Shown: one piece after another, positions 11,309-19,351 of the stretch | Layout of the letters: every line of letters starts with the position of its first letter | Numbering within the stretch: position 1 is the stretch's first letter | NCBI RefSeq assembly: GCF_010501065.1 | Contig: NZ_QVMM01000013.1 | Location: 25,992 to 89,991, forward strand | Direction of reading: 5' to 3' | Length of the DNA stretch: 64,000 nt | From: Dysgonomonas sp. 216 | Lineage (GTDB): Bacteria > Bacteroidota > Bacteroidia > Bacteroidales > Dysgonomonadaceae | Notes under the pieces: generated by a model | Seen by the model: the letters and a program-made list of their open reading frames with translations, nothing else | What the model was told of the DNA's origin: nothing | Database searches by the model: none | Position numbers and translations under genes: made by a program

Positions 11309-11866
11309 TTATATTTGTTTCAAATTTAATGTCATTCTAATATCATCCGAGTAGCTTCCGTCGGATAACCTAACGAAGCCTTTAGCTCTGCCTGTCTCTT
11401 CGAATCCAAAGCTCCGGTATAATCTCATCCCCGCTTCATTCGTGCCCATTACCTGTAGCCACAATACTTCTAAGGTGGTATTGTGTTTTACGTAATTGGT
11501 TGCAGCCTCAAACAAGGCTGTACCGAGCCCGATCCTTCTCCATTCTTTCAATATGCCAATTCCCACCACTGCTGTGTGGCTCAGCATATTTCTGCTGGAA
11601 GCCGTAACGTCCAGATTTCCTATTATCTGTCCTTTGTGAGTTGCAACCAGCAAAATGCTGTTTCCGGAATTCCGGAACGACTGAATCCACCTCCAGCCTT
11701 GCTCGATGGTCAAACTGAACTCTCCGGCAGTGTAGGGTATAAATTCGCTATCTTCGATGTATTCTTTAATCGTAGTAAGTAAATCGGGCGTATCCTGTAT
11801 GGTAGCTTCTCTTATCTCTACTAATTGTTCGTCTTTGAGGGTTATATGTTGTGGTGCAAATCTCAT
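11309..11866 (-). CDS. GNAT family N-acetyltransferase inside the aromatic operon
   Basis: This 185-residue protein has a GNAT fold: VEIREATIQDTPDLL at the start, the acetyl-CoA-binding motif A in LKEWRRIGLGTALFEAATNY, and the late strand LWLQVMGTNEAGMRLYRSFGFEETG. It resembles RimI/RimL-type or small-molecule acetyltransferases. Its start overlaps the stop of the aminotransferase gene by 4 bp, so the two are translationally coupled. The substrate is unknown. Its place in the Phe/Tyr operon suggests a related metabolite, but this is inference only. Confidence 0.82.
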   Translation of the reverse strand: MRFAPQHITLKDEQLVEIREATIQDTPDLLTTIKEYIEDSEFIPYTAGEFSLTIEQGWRWIQSFRNSGNSILLVATHKGQIIGNLDVTASSRNMLSHTAVVGIGILKEWRRIGLGTALFEAATNYVKHNTTLEVLWLQVMGTNEAGMRLYRSFGFEETGRAKGFVRLSDGSYSDDIRMTLNLKQI

Positions 11867-13029
11867 TTTATTTTTTCAATTCTTTCTAATGCCTGTTTTA
11901 ACATGATCTCATTGCAGCAAAGCGATATTCGTATATAGCGTTCGCCTTTGCTGCCGAATATAAATCCGGGGGTTATAAATACTTTTGCATCGTATAATAT
12001 TTTGTCGGCTAATTCGCCACTGTCTTTATAATTTGCGGGAATTTTACCCCACAGAAACATCCCGACCTGATTTTTATCGTATGTGCAGCCTAATTCATCC
12101 ATAATTGCTTCGGCATACTGACGGCGTTTAGCATATAACTCGATGTTATTTGCCCGATGCCATTCTTCTGTATTATGTAGCGCGGCCACAGTTGCTAACT
12201 GCATGGGTTTAAATATCCCGCTTTCGATATTGCTTAGTACCTTTAATATCCATTGAATAAATTGAGGATTTGAAGCAACCATCCCGATTCTCCATCCGGG
12301 CATATTGTGCGATTTGCTCATCGAATTAAGTTCGATACAAATATCTTTTGCGCCTTCCACTTGCATTATACTCAACGGCTTTTCGTTCAGAATCATGCTG
12401 TACGGATTGTCGTGGGCGATAATTATACCATGCTTTTTGCCGAAAGCAACCAGTTTTTCGAACAACTCAGCAGATCCGTTTGCCCCTGTTGGCATATTCG
12501 GATAGTTTACCCACATGAGTTTGATTTTTGATAAATCTGTTTTTTCTAATGCTTCGAAATCGGGTTGCCAGTTATTATTTTCATCCAGATCGTATGTGCA
12601 AATTTCGGCACCTACCAAACGACTTACCGATGTATAGGTTGGATAACCGGGATTTGGAACAAGCACGCCATCGCCGGGATTCAAAAAAGCCATAGATATA
12701 TGTAGTATTCCTTCTTTTGAACCTATTAATGGCTGAATTTCGTTTGCAGGGTTTAATTCTACATTATATAACTTTTTGTACCAATCGGCAAATGCTTGCC
12801 TTAATTCGGGTATTCCAACATGCGACTGGTAGCCATGTGCGTTTGGGTCTTTTGCCGCATTGCTTAATGTATCGGTGGCTTCGGCAGAAGGAGGTAAATC
12901 GGGACTGCCAATACCCAAACTGATAACATTCAGTCCCCGTGCATTCATTTCTGCCACTTCTTTCAGTTTAATGGAGAAATAGTATTCGTTTACCGAATCG
13001 AGTCTTTTTGCAGGTACTATTTTTTTCAT
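11863..13029 (-). CDS. class I/II PLP-dependent aminotransferase, probably aromatic
   Basis: This 388-residue fold-type I aminotransferase resembles LL-diaminopimelate and aspartate/aromatic aminotransferases. Visible features are ISLGIGSPDLPP, GSKEGILHISMAFLNPGD, the aspartate loop WVNYPNMPTGA, the PLP-lysine motif NSMSKSHNMPGWRIG and the C-terminal RIS triplet (YIRISLCC) that binds the substrate carboxylate. It sits between pheA and the DAHP synthase/mutase gene. The most economical role is therefore the last transamination, from phenylpyruvate and hydroxyphenylpyruvate to Phe and Tyr. General annotation might call it AspC or DapL. Confidence 0.88.
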   Translation of the reverse strand: MKKIVPAKRLDSVNEYYFSIKLKEVAEMNARGLNVISLGIGSPDLPPSAEATDTLSNAAKDPNAHGYQSHVGIPELRQAFADWYKKLYNVELNPANEIQPLIGSKEGILHISMAFLNPGDGVLVPNPGYPTYTSVSRLVGAEICTYDLDENNNWQPDFEALEKTDLSKIKLMWVNYPNMPTGANGSAELFEKLVAFGKKHGIIIAHDNPYSMILNEKPLSIMQVEGAKDICIELNSMSKSHNMPGWRIGMVASNPQFIQWILKVLSNIESGIFKPMQLATVAALHNTEEWHRANNIELYAKRRQYAEAIMDELGCTYDKNQVGMFLWGKIPANYKDSGELADKILYDAKVFITPGFIFGSKGERYIRISLCCNEIMLKQALERIEKIK

Positions 13030-13056
13030 ATATGCTTCTTGTTATTTCAATCTTAA

Positions 13057-13902
13057 TTATATTTCGCTTTGCTTACCGTCGGTATAGTCGCCCAAAACTT
13101 TCATTTCGCTTACAAGCGGTCGGATAGCGTCGAGCGATTGTTGATAACGTGTATAGTCGGCATATTTCAGGTCGACATAAAACTGGTATTCCCATTCGCG
13201 GCCAATGATGGGCAACGATTGAATTTTAGTGAGGTTTATGTTGTAGAACGAAAGCACCGAAAGCACATGCGATAAGCTTCCTTCGGTATGGGGCAATGTG
13301 AAAACGACTGACGATTTGTTCAGCACGTTTTCTTTCTGTAGCTCGTTTACTACCCATTTGTTTGCGAAAATAAGAAAACGGGTGAAGTTATGTTTGTTGG
13401 TTTCGATGCCACGGGCAAGAATTTCGAGTCCGTATATTTGGGCTGCCTTTTCGCTGCAAATAGCCGCATGTCCTTGTAGCTTTTCTTCGGCAATATCTTT
13501 TGCAGCTAAGGCTGTATCTTCGTGTTCTACAACTTTTATGTTAGGGAATGTGTCTAGAAAATCGACACACTGCATAAGTGCTATCGGGTGTGAGGATATT
13601 TCTTTTATATCGTGAATTGTTTGCCCCGGCAGGGCTGCCAAACAGTGCGATATACGTTGTTTAAACTCGCCTGCGATAGGTAGCTTATGTGTTTTCAGTA
13701 ATTCGTAGTTTGGGAGAAGGCTTCCGGCAATGGTATTCTCAATAGCCATAATGCCTATCATATTCGGGTCTTTTTGTATTGACGAAAATATATCCCGAAA
13801 CGTGAAACAAGGCACAATTTCAATATCTTCTCCTTCGAAATAGTTTTCGGCTGCAATACCGTGATAGGCTCCTAATACTCCCTGAATGGCTACTTTTTTC
13901 AT
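13057..13902 (-). CDS. pheA: prephenate dehydratase with altered ACT domain
   Basis: The enzyme converts prephenate to phenylpyruvate. The ATG at 13902 starts MKKVAIQGVLGAYHGIAAENYF, the family N-terminus. A TTG in frame at 13932 lies inside the attenuator T-run and cannot be the start. The dehydratase domain (residues 1-185) contains the conserved HNFTRFLIF near its end. A C-terminal ACT domain follows from about residue 195. Where Phe-inhibited enzymes carry ESRP, this one reads LTKIQSLP, and the GALV-type motif is GSLSHVL. It is the first structural gene of the aromatic operon, directly behind a leader-peptide attenuator. Confidence 0.94.
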   Translation of the reverse strand: MKKVAIQGVLGAYHGIAAENYFEGEDIEIVPCFTFRDIFSSIQKDPNMIGIMAIENTIAGSLLPNYELLKTHKLPIAGEFKQRISHCLAALPGQTIHDIKEISSHPIALMQCVDFLDTFPNIKVVEHEDTALAAKDIAEEKLQGHAAICSEKAAQIYGLEILARGIETNKHNFTRFLIFANKWVVNELQKENVLNKSSVVFTLPHTEGSLSHVLSVLSFYNINLTKIQSLPIIGREWEYQFYVDLKYADYTRYQQSLDAIRPLVSEMKVLGDYTDGKQSEI

Positions 13903-13930
13903 CTTTTTTACCTTGTATATTTCTTTAAAC

Positions 13931-13961
13931 AAAAAAATCCCATCGGCTTACCGACAGGATT
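13931..13961 (-). terminator. attenuator terminator of the phe operon
   Basis: On the minus strand AATCCTGTCGG, loop TAAG and CCGATGGGATT form a stem that runs into seven T residues, 29 nt before pheA. The 5' arm (13953-13961) is also an exact 9-nt complement of GACAGGATT inside the leader peptide gene (14008-14016). The arm can therefore pair with either partner, as in a classical attenuator. Confidence 0.88.
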
Positions 13962-13997
13962 CTATATTTTCATTTTATGTTTTCTATTCTTAAATAT

Positions 13998-14075
13998 TTA
14001 CATACAAAATCCTGTCTTACCCTTGCTAAAGTAAAAGTAAAAAAAGAAGAAATATGTAAAAGAAAATTTGTTCAT
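13998..14075 (-). CDS. Phe/Tyr-rich leader peptide controlling the aromatic operon
   Basis: This is a 25-residue open frame starting MNKFSFTYFFFFYFYFSK and ending TGFCM. Nine residues are Phe and three are Tyr, with eight of them consecutive (residues 9-16 are F or Y). It begins about 22 nt after the predicted transcription start and ends 36 nt before the terminator stem. Its Lys-Thr-Gly-Phe codons contain GACAGGATT, which can pair with the 5' arm of the terminator. A ribosome stalled at the Phe/Tyr run would leave this segment free (antitermination). One that reaches the stop codon would cover it (termination). Confidence 0.88.
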   Translation of the reverse strand: MNKFSFTYFFFFYFYFSKGKTGFCM

Positions 14076-14103
14076 TGCTTAAACGCTACTTCGTTTGATG
14101 ATA

Positions 14104-14133
14104 CAAATGTAATGCTTTTTTCAGAATAACAAA
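14104..14133 (-). promoter_or_regulatory. promoter of the phe leader / aromatic operon
   Basis: On the minus strand TTTG (14133-14130), an 18-nt spacer and TACATTTG (14111-14104) match the Bacteroidetes consensus. Transcription would start near 14097, just before the leader peptide ATG at 14075. Confidence 0.85.
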
Positions 14134-14340
14134 TAAAATGTTCAGTTTTTTTACTGTAAAAGTATTTTTGTCTTTTTGGTTTTAATTTTTTATCACTTTG
14201 AAACTGTTAATCTCTTTTTCGGTTTCAATATGTAAAATGTATATTCCTGTGGAAAAATTCGTCTCAATTAGTAATGAAAGCAATAAAATAATAATTTTAG
14301 ATGCTTATTTAATAATAATTCTGTTAATATACTAAATCGG

Positions 14341-14377
14341 TACCCGATTGGGTAACCTGTTTGGTAGAACAAACAGG
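14341..14377 (+). promoter_or_regulatory. two tandem small hairpins before the ABC exporter gene
   Basis: TACCC-GATT-GGGTA (14341-14354) and CCTGTTTG-GTAGAA-CAAACAGG (14356-14377) stand back to back, 33 bp before the ATG at 14410. The second ends in AGGAGG and is followed by an in-frame TTG at 14386. They could be operator half-sites for a regulator or an mRNA structure controlling translation. No T-run follows, so they are not a terminator. Confidence 0.45.
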
Positions 14378-14409
14378 AGGTTCAGTTGTTTAAAAACAAA
14401 TCTTATATT

Positions 14410-16197
14410 ATGTCTCTATATCAACTTTTTAAGAATATAAAACCCTATGTGTATCCATACCGTTGGTTGGTTGTCTTGGCATTGCTTCTAACTTTTATAG
14501 GTTCGCTAACGGCACAGGTAAATGCTTGGGTGTTAAGATATACTGTCGACGAAATAAGTGTTTTGCTTGAAGCACATAAAGGTTTGGCCGAAGGCTTGAA
14601 TGTTTTAATTATTATAACGGTTATTCTTGTTTCGAAAGAAATTCTGAACTCTTTTGTGCAGTTCGGACAAAAGTATTATGGCGAGAAGCTCCGGATATTT
14701 ATATCGAAAGATCTGGCTCAGACCGTGATAGAAAAAATATTGACATATAAGCTGTCTTTTTTTACTTCGGGTGGTAACCAGCCGGGAATGTTACAAACGC
14801 GTATCGACCGGGGGGTGGAAAGTATTACCCGCCTGGTACAAAACTTTTTTATAGATATTCTTCCTTTGTTTGCTAATTCGATAGTTGCATTAATAATGAT
14901 GTTTAATGCAAACTTTTATGTTGGCTTGGTGGGGTTGTGTATCATACCCGTGTATTATTATGTGAGCAGACAACAGGCCTTGAAAATGAGTGGTGCCCGA
15001 CGTGAAATCCGTAATCTGAGAGAGAATAAAAGTCAGGGAATTTTGGGTATTCTCGAGTCTATAACTGTTATAAAATCATTTATTCGCGAAAATATTGAGG
15101 CCGATAAACAGATGGGCTTGCAGAACGACCTGACGGGTGCACAGATGAGGATTCGACGGATTAGCTTTCTTTTTGACGGAATGAAAAGCTTTATAGAGCA
15201 AATAGGTGTTGTGGCTATAATTATATTAACTGCTTACTTTGTGCTGACAGGACAAATGACAATAGGGGCGATAATGTTTCATATACTGTTGTTTAATAAT
15301 GTTTCGGCTCCTATACGGCAACTGCATCGAATATACGATCAGATGAACGATGCTCTTATATATTCCGAGGGGTTCTTTGGTATATTAAATGCCGGGCATC
15401 AGAAGGAAGAATCGGGTGAGTATAAACCGATAAAAATAAAAGGAGAGTTTGAATTGAGAAATGTAAACTTCACATATCCCGGTAACGAGAACCAAACACT
15501 TCATAATATAAATATGAAAATAGAGCCCGGTAAAATAACGGCTTTGGTAGGTTTGTCGGGCGCAGGTAAAAGTACGCTGGTTAATTTGCTCGATAAGTTT
15601 TACGAACCACAAGCGGGCGAAATACTGTTAGATGGTGTTGCTTTAAGCGAGTACGATACTATGTATCTGAGAGATAATATAGGGCTGGTTCTACAAAAAA
15701 ATCATATTTTTAATGGTAGCATCGAAGATAATATCCGTTATGGAAACCCCGATGCAACATTTGAAGAAGTTGTAGATGCAGCGAAGAAAACTTATATACA
15801 TGACCAAATTGAGTTGCTGCCCGAAGGATACCACACTTCGGCTTTGCTATTGTCGGGGGGGCAGCAGCAGAAAATAGCTATTGCACGTATGTTTTTGAAA
15901 AATCCGCCGATAATATTTCTGGATGAACCCACTGCTAGTCTCGATGCTATAGCTACCGAGCAGATAAAGAACAGTCTTGATGCCATAAAAGAGAATCGTA
16001 CAGTTATCATCATATCTCATAGTATATCGCAGATAATAGATTCCGATTGTATTTTTGTAATGAAAGACGGTAGGATTGTTGAATCGGGAACGCACGAGGA
16101 AATTTATAATCTGCACGGCACTTACAGCGATATTTTTGATGTTATGACCCGTAGTCTGAACATTGATAAAATATCGGAAACCTTAGAAAATAAGTAA
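14410..16197 (+). CDS. ABC exporter, fused membrane and ATPase domains (MsbA/MDR-like)
   Basis: This is a half-size type IV exporter that should act as a dimer. Residues about 20-310 hold six membrane helices. The nucleotide-binding domain from about 340 has Walker A GLSGAGKSTL, the Q-loop VLQKNHIF, signature LLLSGGQQQK, Walker B IIFLDEPTASLDA and the H-loop IISHSIS. The ATG at 14410 (MSLYQLF) is preferred; an in-frame TTG at 14386 preceded by AGGAGG would add eight residues. It is a single gene with a convergent neighbour 2 bp beyond its stop. The substrate is unknown; lipid A-type MsbA and peptide or drug exporters share this layout. Confidence 0.9.
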   Translation: MSLYQLFKNIKPYVYPYRWLVVLALLLTFIGSLTAQVNAWVLRYTVDEISVLLEAHKGLAEGLNVLIIITVILVSKEILNSFVQFGQKYYGEKLRIFISKDLAQTVIEKILTYKLSFFTSGGNQPGMLQTRIDRGVESITRLVQNFFIDILPLFANSIVALIMMFNANFYVGLVGLCIIPVYYYVSRQQALKMSGARREIRNLRENKSQGILGILESITVIKSFIRENIEADKQMGLQNDLTGAQMRIRRISFLFDGMKSFIEQIGVVAIIILTAYFVLTGQMTIGAIMFHILLFNNVSAPIRQLHRIYDQMNDALIYSEGFFGILNAGHQKEESGEYKPIKIKGEFELRNVNFTYPGNENQTLHNINMKIEPGKITALVGLSGAGKSTLVNLLDKFYEPQAGEILLDGVALSEYDTMYLRDNIGLVLQKNHIFNGSIEDNIRYGNPDATFEEVVDAAKKTYIHDQIELLPEGYHTSALLLSGGQQQKIAIARMFLKNPPIIFLDEPTASLDAIATEQIKNSLDAIKENRTVIIISHSISQIIDSDCIFVMKDGRIVESGTHEEIYNLHGTYSDIFDVMTRSLNIDKISETLENK

Positions 16198-16199
16198 AT

Positions 16200-16538
16200 T
16201 CATTGTTGTTTTTTGTAGTAATGTACAAAAGAGAAGAGTTTGCGTCTTTTTAAATAATTCGGGTCTTTATCGTTAGCATATGCTTCCCTTTCGAAGGATA
16301 TATTTCTGTATGCCTCAATTTTGTTTTTGTATTGGAATAACCTGACAAGCCATTCAGCAAAATATAGTATGTAGAAGAATACACCCAATAGTTCGAATAT
16401 CTGATAAGTATGTATTTTTTCGTGATTCAATATATGTGCCGATAAATCGCGATATTCTTTGCGTGCAAAGATGATACCGAATATATTAATCGCAGTAAAG
16501 TTTCCCGGAGGTATGTATTTATTATAAATAACTTTCAT
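16200..16538 (-). CDS. small membrane protein with HEKIH metallopeptidase-like motif
   Basis: This 112-residue protein contains NHEKIH (HExxH) near residue 40, a hydrophobic segment (FELLGVFFYILYFAEWLV) and then FEREAYAND, where a Glu could be the third zinc ligand of a gluzincin. It resembles the catalytic core of M48/M56 membrane peptidases without their other helices. It ends 2 bp from the convergent ABC exporter gene. Short proteins of this type are common and uncharacterised in Bacteroidetes, and I do not assign a substrate. Confidence 0.7.
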   Translation of the reverse strand: MKVIYNKYIPPGNFTAINIFGIIFARKEYRDLSAHILNHEKIHTYQIFELLGVFFYILYFAEWLVRLFQYKNKIEAYRNISFEREAYANDKDPNYLKRRKLFSFVHYYKKQQ

Positions 16539-16710
16539 GTTCGATTATTGCAATAATAAAATTAAGTAAGGGATAAGCGTGTTCGTATGCTTTAAAGTTT
16601 GTTTCAATTTTTTATCTCAAAGATAAAATATAAGTTTGTTTTAACCTTCATTTTAACAAAAGAACCAGTACCTTTGCATGGCTTTTCGTCGCACGACGGC
16701 TTTCAACTAA

Positions 16711-16936
16711 AAAATACCTCAAAAGCTGAGCACTTTGGAACCAAACCTGACAATAGGGCTCGTAAAAACAGAAGTAGTAGCTGCTGTAGGTTTTAACAAA
16801 CTTATTGCTGTGTAATTTGAGTGCTGTTGCCGATAATAGGATTTATGGGGCGGAGATAAATTTAACAAGCATGGAAGCGATAGGGATGCAGGAAACCTAC
16901 CGTTTTAATACTGAATATAATGATAAACAAAAATAA
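16711..16936 (+). pseudogene. possible decayed coding remnant upstream of the MATE gene
   Basis: Two open stretches in neighbouring frames read like protein. The first is 16711-16812 (containing LEPNLTIGLVKTEVVAAVGF, then NKLIAV). The second is 16820-16936 (containing SAVADNRIYGAEINLTSMEA, ending NTEYNDKQK before a stop). One base of frame shift joins them. A -7-like TACCTTTG lies at 16669-16676. I do not recognise the family. It could equally be a structured leader of the MATE gene. Confidence 0.3.
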
Positions 16937-16968
16937 ATATTCCTGTTAAGTATAATTGATAGTAACAA

Positions 16969-18363
16969 ATGGCAAGAGTAGCGAATATAAATGAATTAGG
17001 AAATGGTAATCCCCGTAAATTATTATGGAAATATGCCTTACCTGCTATTGTGGGAACAATGGTTAATTCGCTTTATAACATTATCGACCGTATATTTATC
17101 GGTCATTGGGTAGGAGACGATGCCCTTACCGCATTAGGTGTTGTGCTTCCAATAATGAATCTTACAGCGGCAGTTGGTATGCTGGTGGGTGCAGGTTCTT
17201 CGAGCCGTATTTCGATCAGCTTAGGAGAAAAAGATAAAGAAACTGCCGAAAAAATTGCCGGAACTTCGTTTCTGATGACTTTAATATTGAGCGGAACTGT
17301 TATCGGTTTGTTATATCTGTTTTTAGAGCCTGTACTTATTTTTGCCGGAGCCAGCGAAGCTAGTCTTCCTTATGCATACGACTTTCTTGTTATATTTTTG
17401 CCCGGAAACATGTTCCTTTCCCTATGTTTCAATTTTAATAATATGATGAGGGCATCGGGTTATCCATTCAAGGCAATGATGACAATGCTTATAAGTGTAG
17501 TAGCCAATATTATATTTGCTCCTATTTTTATAAAATGGCTCGATTGGGGTATTAAAGGTGCAGCGGCAGCAACATTTTTGGCTATGGTTATTGGCTTTTT
17601 GTTTGTGATGCACCATTTTCTGAATGCTAACAGTTACATAAAATTACGCACAAAATATATTTTTAAAAATATAGAAGGGCGCATTGTTTGGGCAATAGCT
17701 TCTATCGGTATGTCGCCGTTTTTGATGCAGGTTGCCGCCTCGGCAGTAGTTTTTTTTATAATCAATCAGTTGCGTTTGTATGCCGGCGACGATATTCATG
17801 CCGGCGACACGGCTATCGGGGCATATACTATAGCCAATACTTTAATAATGCTTATCGTTATGATAGTAATTGGCTTAACGCAAGGTATGCAGCCTATTGT
17901 TGGTTACAATTACGGGGCAAAAAAATATACACGGGTAAAGGATACCTTAAATTATACAATTAAGGTTGGGGTTTGTATAACATCTTTTGGTTTTATATTA
18001 GGCTTCTTTTTCCCCGGATTGTTCGTTAGCATTTTCGGTCCGGGAGAGGCTCTGGCAAAAGAAGCTGCTGATGCTTTAAAAATTGTAGTTTTAGCTTTTC
18101 CGTTGGCAGGCTTTCAGATTGTAGTTACCAACTTTTTTCAATCCATAGGTATGGCCGGCAAATCTATATTTCTGAGTTTAACCCGTCAGTTTCTGTTTCT
18201 TGTACCAGCTTTATATATAGTACCACAGTATTTTGGGCTGAATGGGGTTTGGATGTCTATGCCAATCGGCGATGTGTTGGCTACGGTAACAACACTTGTA
18301 TTGTTTACTATGCAACTACGTCAATTTAAGAAAATGGGACACTTGGAAAGTGTGGATGCATAA
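16969..18363 (+). CDS. MATE family efflux transporter
   Basis: This is a 464-residue multidrug and toxin extrusion antiporter with about 12 membrane helices in two homologous bundles. The N-terminus GNPRKLLWKYALPAIVGTMVNSLYNIIDRIFIG is the DinF/NorM-type motif with the conserved Asn and Asp of helix 1. The sequence VIGLTQGMQPIVGYNYGAKK marks the start of the second half. It is transcribed alone with about 430 bp of upstream sequence back to the convergent small-peptidase gene. Substrates (cations, drugs or metabolites) cannot be predicted. Confidence 0.92.
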   Translation: MARVANINELGNGNPRKLLWKYALPAIVGTMVNSLYNIIDRIFIGHWVGDDALTALGVVLPIMNLTAAVGMLVGAGSSSRISISLGEKDKETAEKIAGTSFLMTLILSGTVIGLLYLFLEPVLIFAGASEASLPYAYDFLVIFLPGNMFLSLCFNFNNMMRASGYPFKAMMTMLISVVANIIFAPIFIKWLDWGIKGAAAATFLAMVIGFLFVMHHFLNANSYIKLRTKYIFKNIEGRIVWAIASIGMSPFLMQVAASAVVFFIINQLRLYAGDDIHAGDTAIGAYTIANTLIMLIVMIVIGLTQGMQPIVGYNYGAKKYTRVKDTLNYTIKVGVCITSFGFILGFFFPGLFVSIFGPGEALAKEAADALKIVVLAFPLAGFQIVVTNFFQSIGMAGKSIFLSLTRQFLFLVPALYIVPQYFGLNGVWMSMPIGDVLATVTTLVLFTMQLRQFKKMGHLESVDA

Positions 18364-18382
18364 TCGTCCGTTTCTGATTCAA

Positions 18383-19351
18383 TCAGATAGTGCGTGTTAT
18401 CATTCGTATGAGTCCGTCGACCCAAAAATCGGAACTGTTAAGGGCAGGGACAAAATCAAATTCCTGTCCTCCATATTTCAGGAATGTTTTTCGCGCACAA
18501 ATATCCAGATCGTAAAGGGTCTCTAAATTATCGGCCGGAAAGCCCGGTGTTAACGCAATAATTCTTTTTGTACCTTCTTTAGCCAACTGTTTTAGGGTTT
18601 CGTTCAAATCGGGTTTAAGCCATTTACTGCCCATAGCTGAGGCATATACTACCCGGTTTTTATTGGGATCTATTTGCAATTCTTTGCTAACAAGCCTTAC
18701 AGTCTCTTTTATTTGGTAAACATAATCGAACTGTTTGCCTTTGGCACAGGCTTTTTGTTCGTGTTCGAGAGGCAAGCTATGAAAACTGAAAATAAGCCTG
18801 TCGTATTCTTTTTCGACATATGGTTTTAGACTTTGCGATAAAGCGTGTATATATTCGTAATCGTCGAAAAACGGTTCTATTATTTTCAGCCTGAAAGGGT
18901 ACGCCTTTTTGTAAAAGCATTTTCCTATTGCGTCAACTGTGGTTTGGTACGACGATTGAGCATACTGTGGAAACATGGGTATAACAACGACTTCGTGCAG
19001 ATTCGGTTCTTTTTCGGACAATCGGTCTAATGCATCCGAAATTTCGGGGGCTCCGTATCGCATTGCAATTTCGGTTGGAAATTGAGCTTCGTTTTCAATT
19101 TTTTCGGCTAATGCCCGGCTGTGACGTATCAGAGGCGACATGTTGTGTTCGTTGTCCCATATAAGCGAATATTTTGCTGCCGAACGCGAGGCTCTCAACG
19201 GAGCTATAATTTTTTTAGCAAGAAAGTTTCGGATGTTATCGGGAACGGTTAAAACCAAAGGGTCGGATAGCATTTCTCCAATAAACCATTTAACATCCTC
19301 TTTGCTTGTGCTGTGAGGGCTTCCCGTATTAACAATAAGTACACCTCTCAT
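18383..19351 (-). CDS. hemH: ferrochelatase
   Basis: HemH inserts ferrous iron into protoporphyrin IX at the inner membrane. The 322-residue length is typical. Motifs are GVLIVNTGSPHS at the N-terminus, IAMRYGAPEI, VVIPMFPQYAQSSYQTT, the catalytic His in FSFHSLP, and PGFPADNLETLYDLD near the C-terminus, where a late Glu completes the metal site. Its start codon follows directly after the stop of the SecD-like gene, so the two are probably co-transcribed. No other heme genes are adjacent; hemW lies 43 kb away in the same window. Confidence 0.95.
   Translation of the reverse strand: MRGVLIVNTGSPHSTSKEDVKWFIGEMLSDPLVLTVPDNIRNFLAKKIIAPLRASRSAAKYSLIWDNEHNMSPLIRHSRALAEKIENEAQFPTEIAMRYGAPEISDALDRLSEKEPNLHEVVVIPMFPQYAQSSYQTTVDAIGKCFYKKAYPFRLKIIEPFFDDYEYIHALSQSLKPYVEKEYDRLIFSFHSLPLEHEQKACAKGKQFDYVYQIKETVRLVSKELQIDPNKNRVVYASAMGSKWLKPDLNETLKQLAKEGTKRIIALTPGFPADNLETLYDLDICARKTFLKYGGQEFDFVPALNSSDFWVDGLIRMITRTI

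Noticed and set aside
13903..13932. Longer pheA reading frame from a TTG at 13932
   Set aside because: That codon is within the attenuator T-run and the extra ten residues are not family-like.
16669..16968. Riboswitch before the MATE gene
   Set aside because: The leader is long, but I could not match any known riboswitch core; a decayed frame fits as well.
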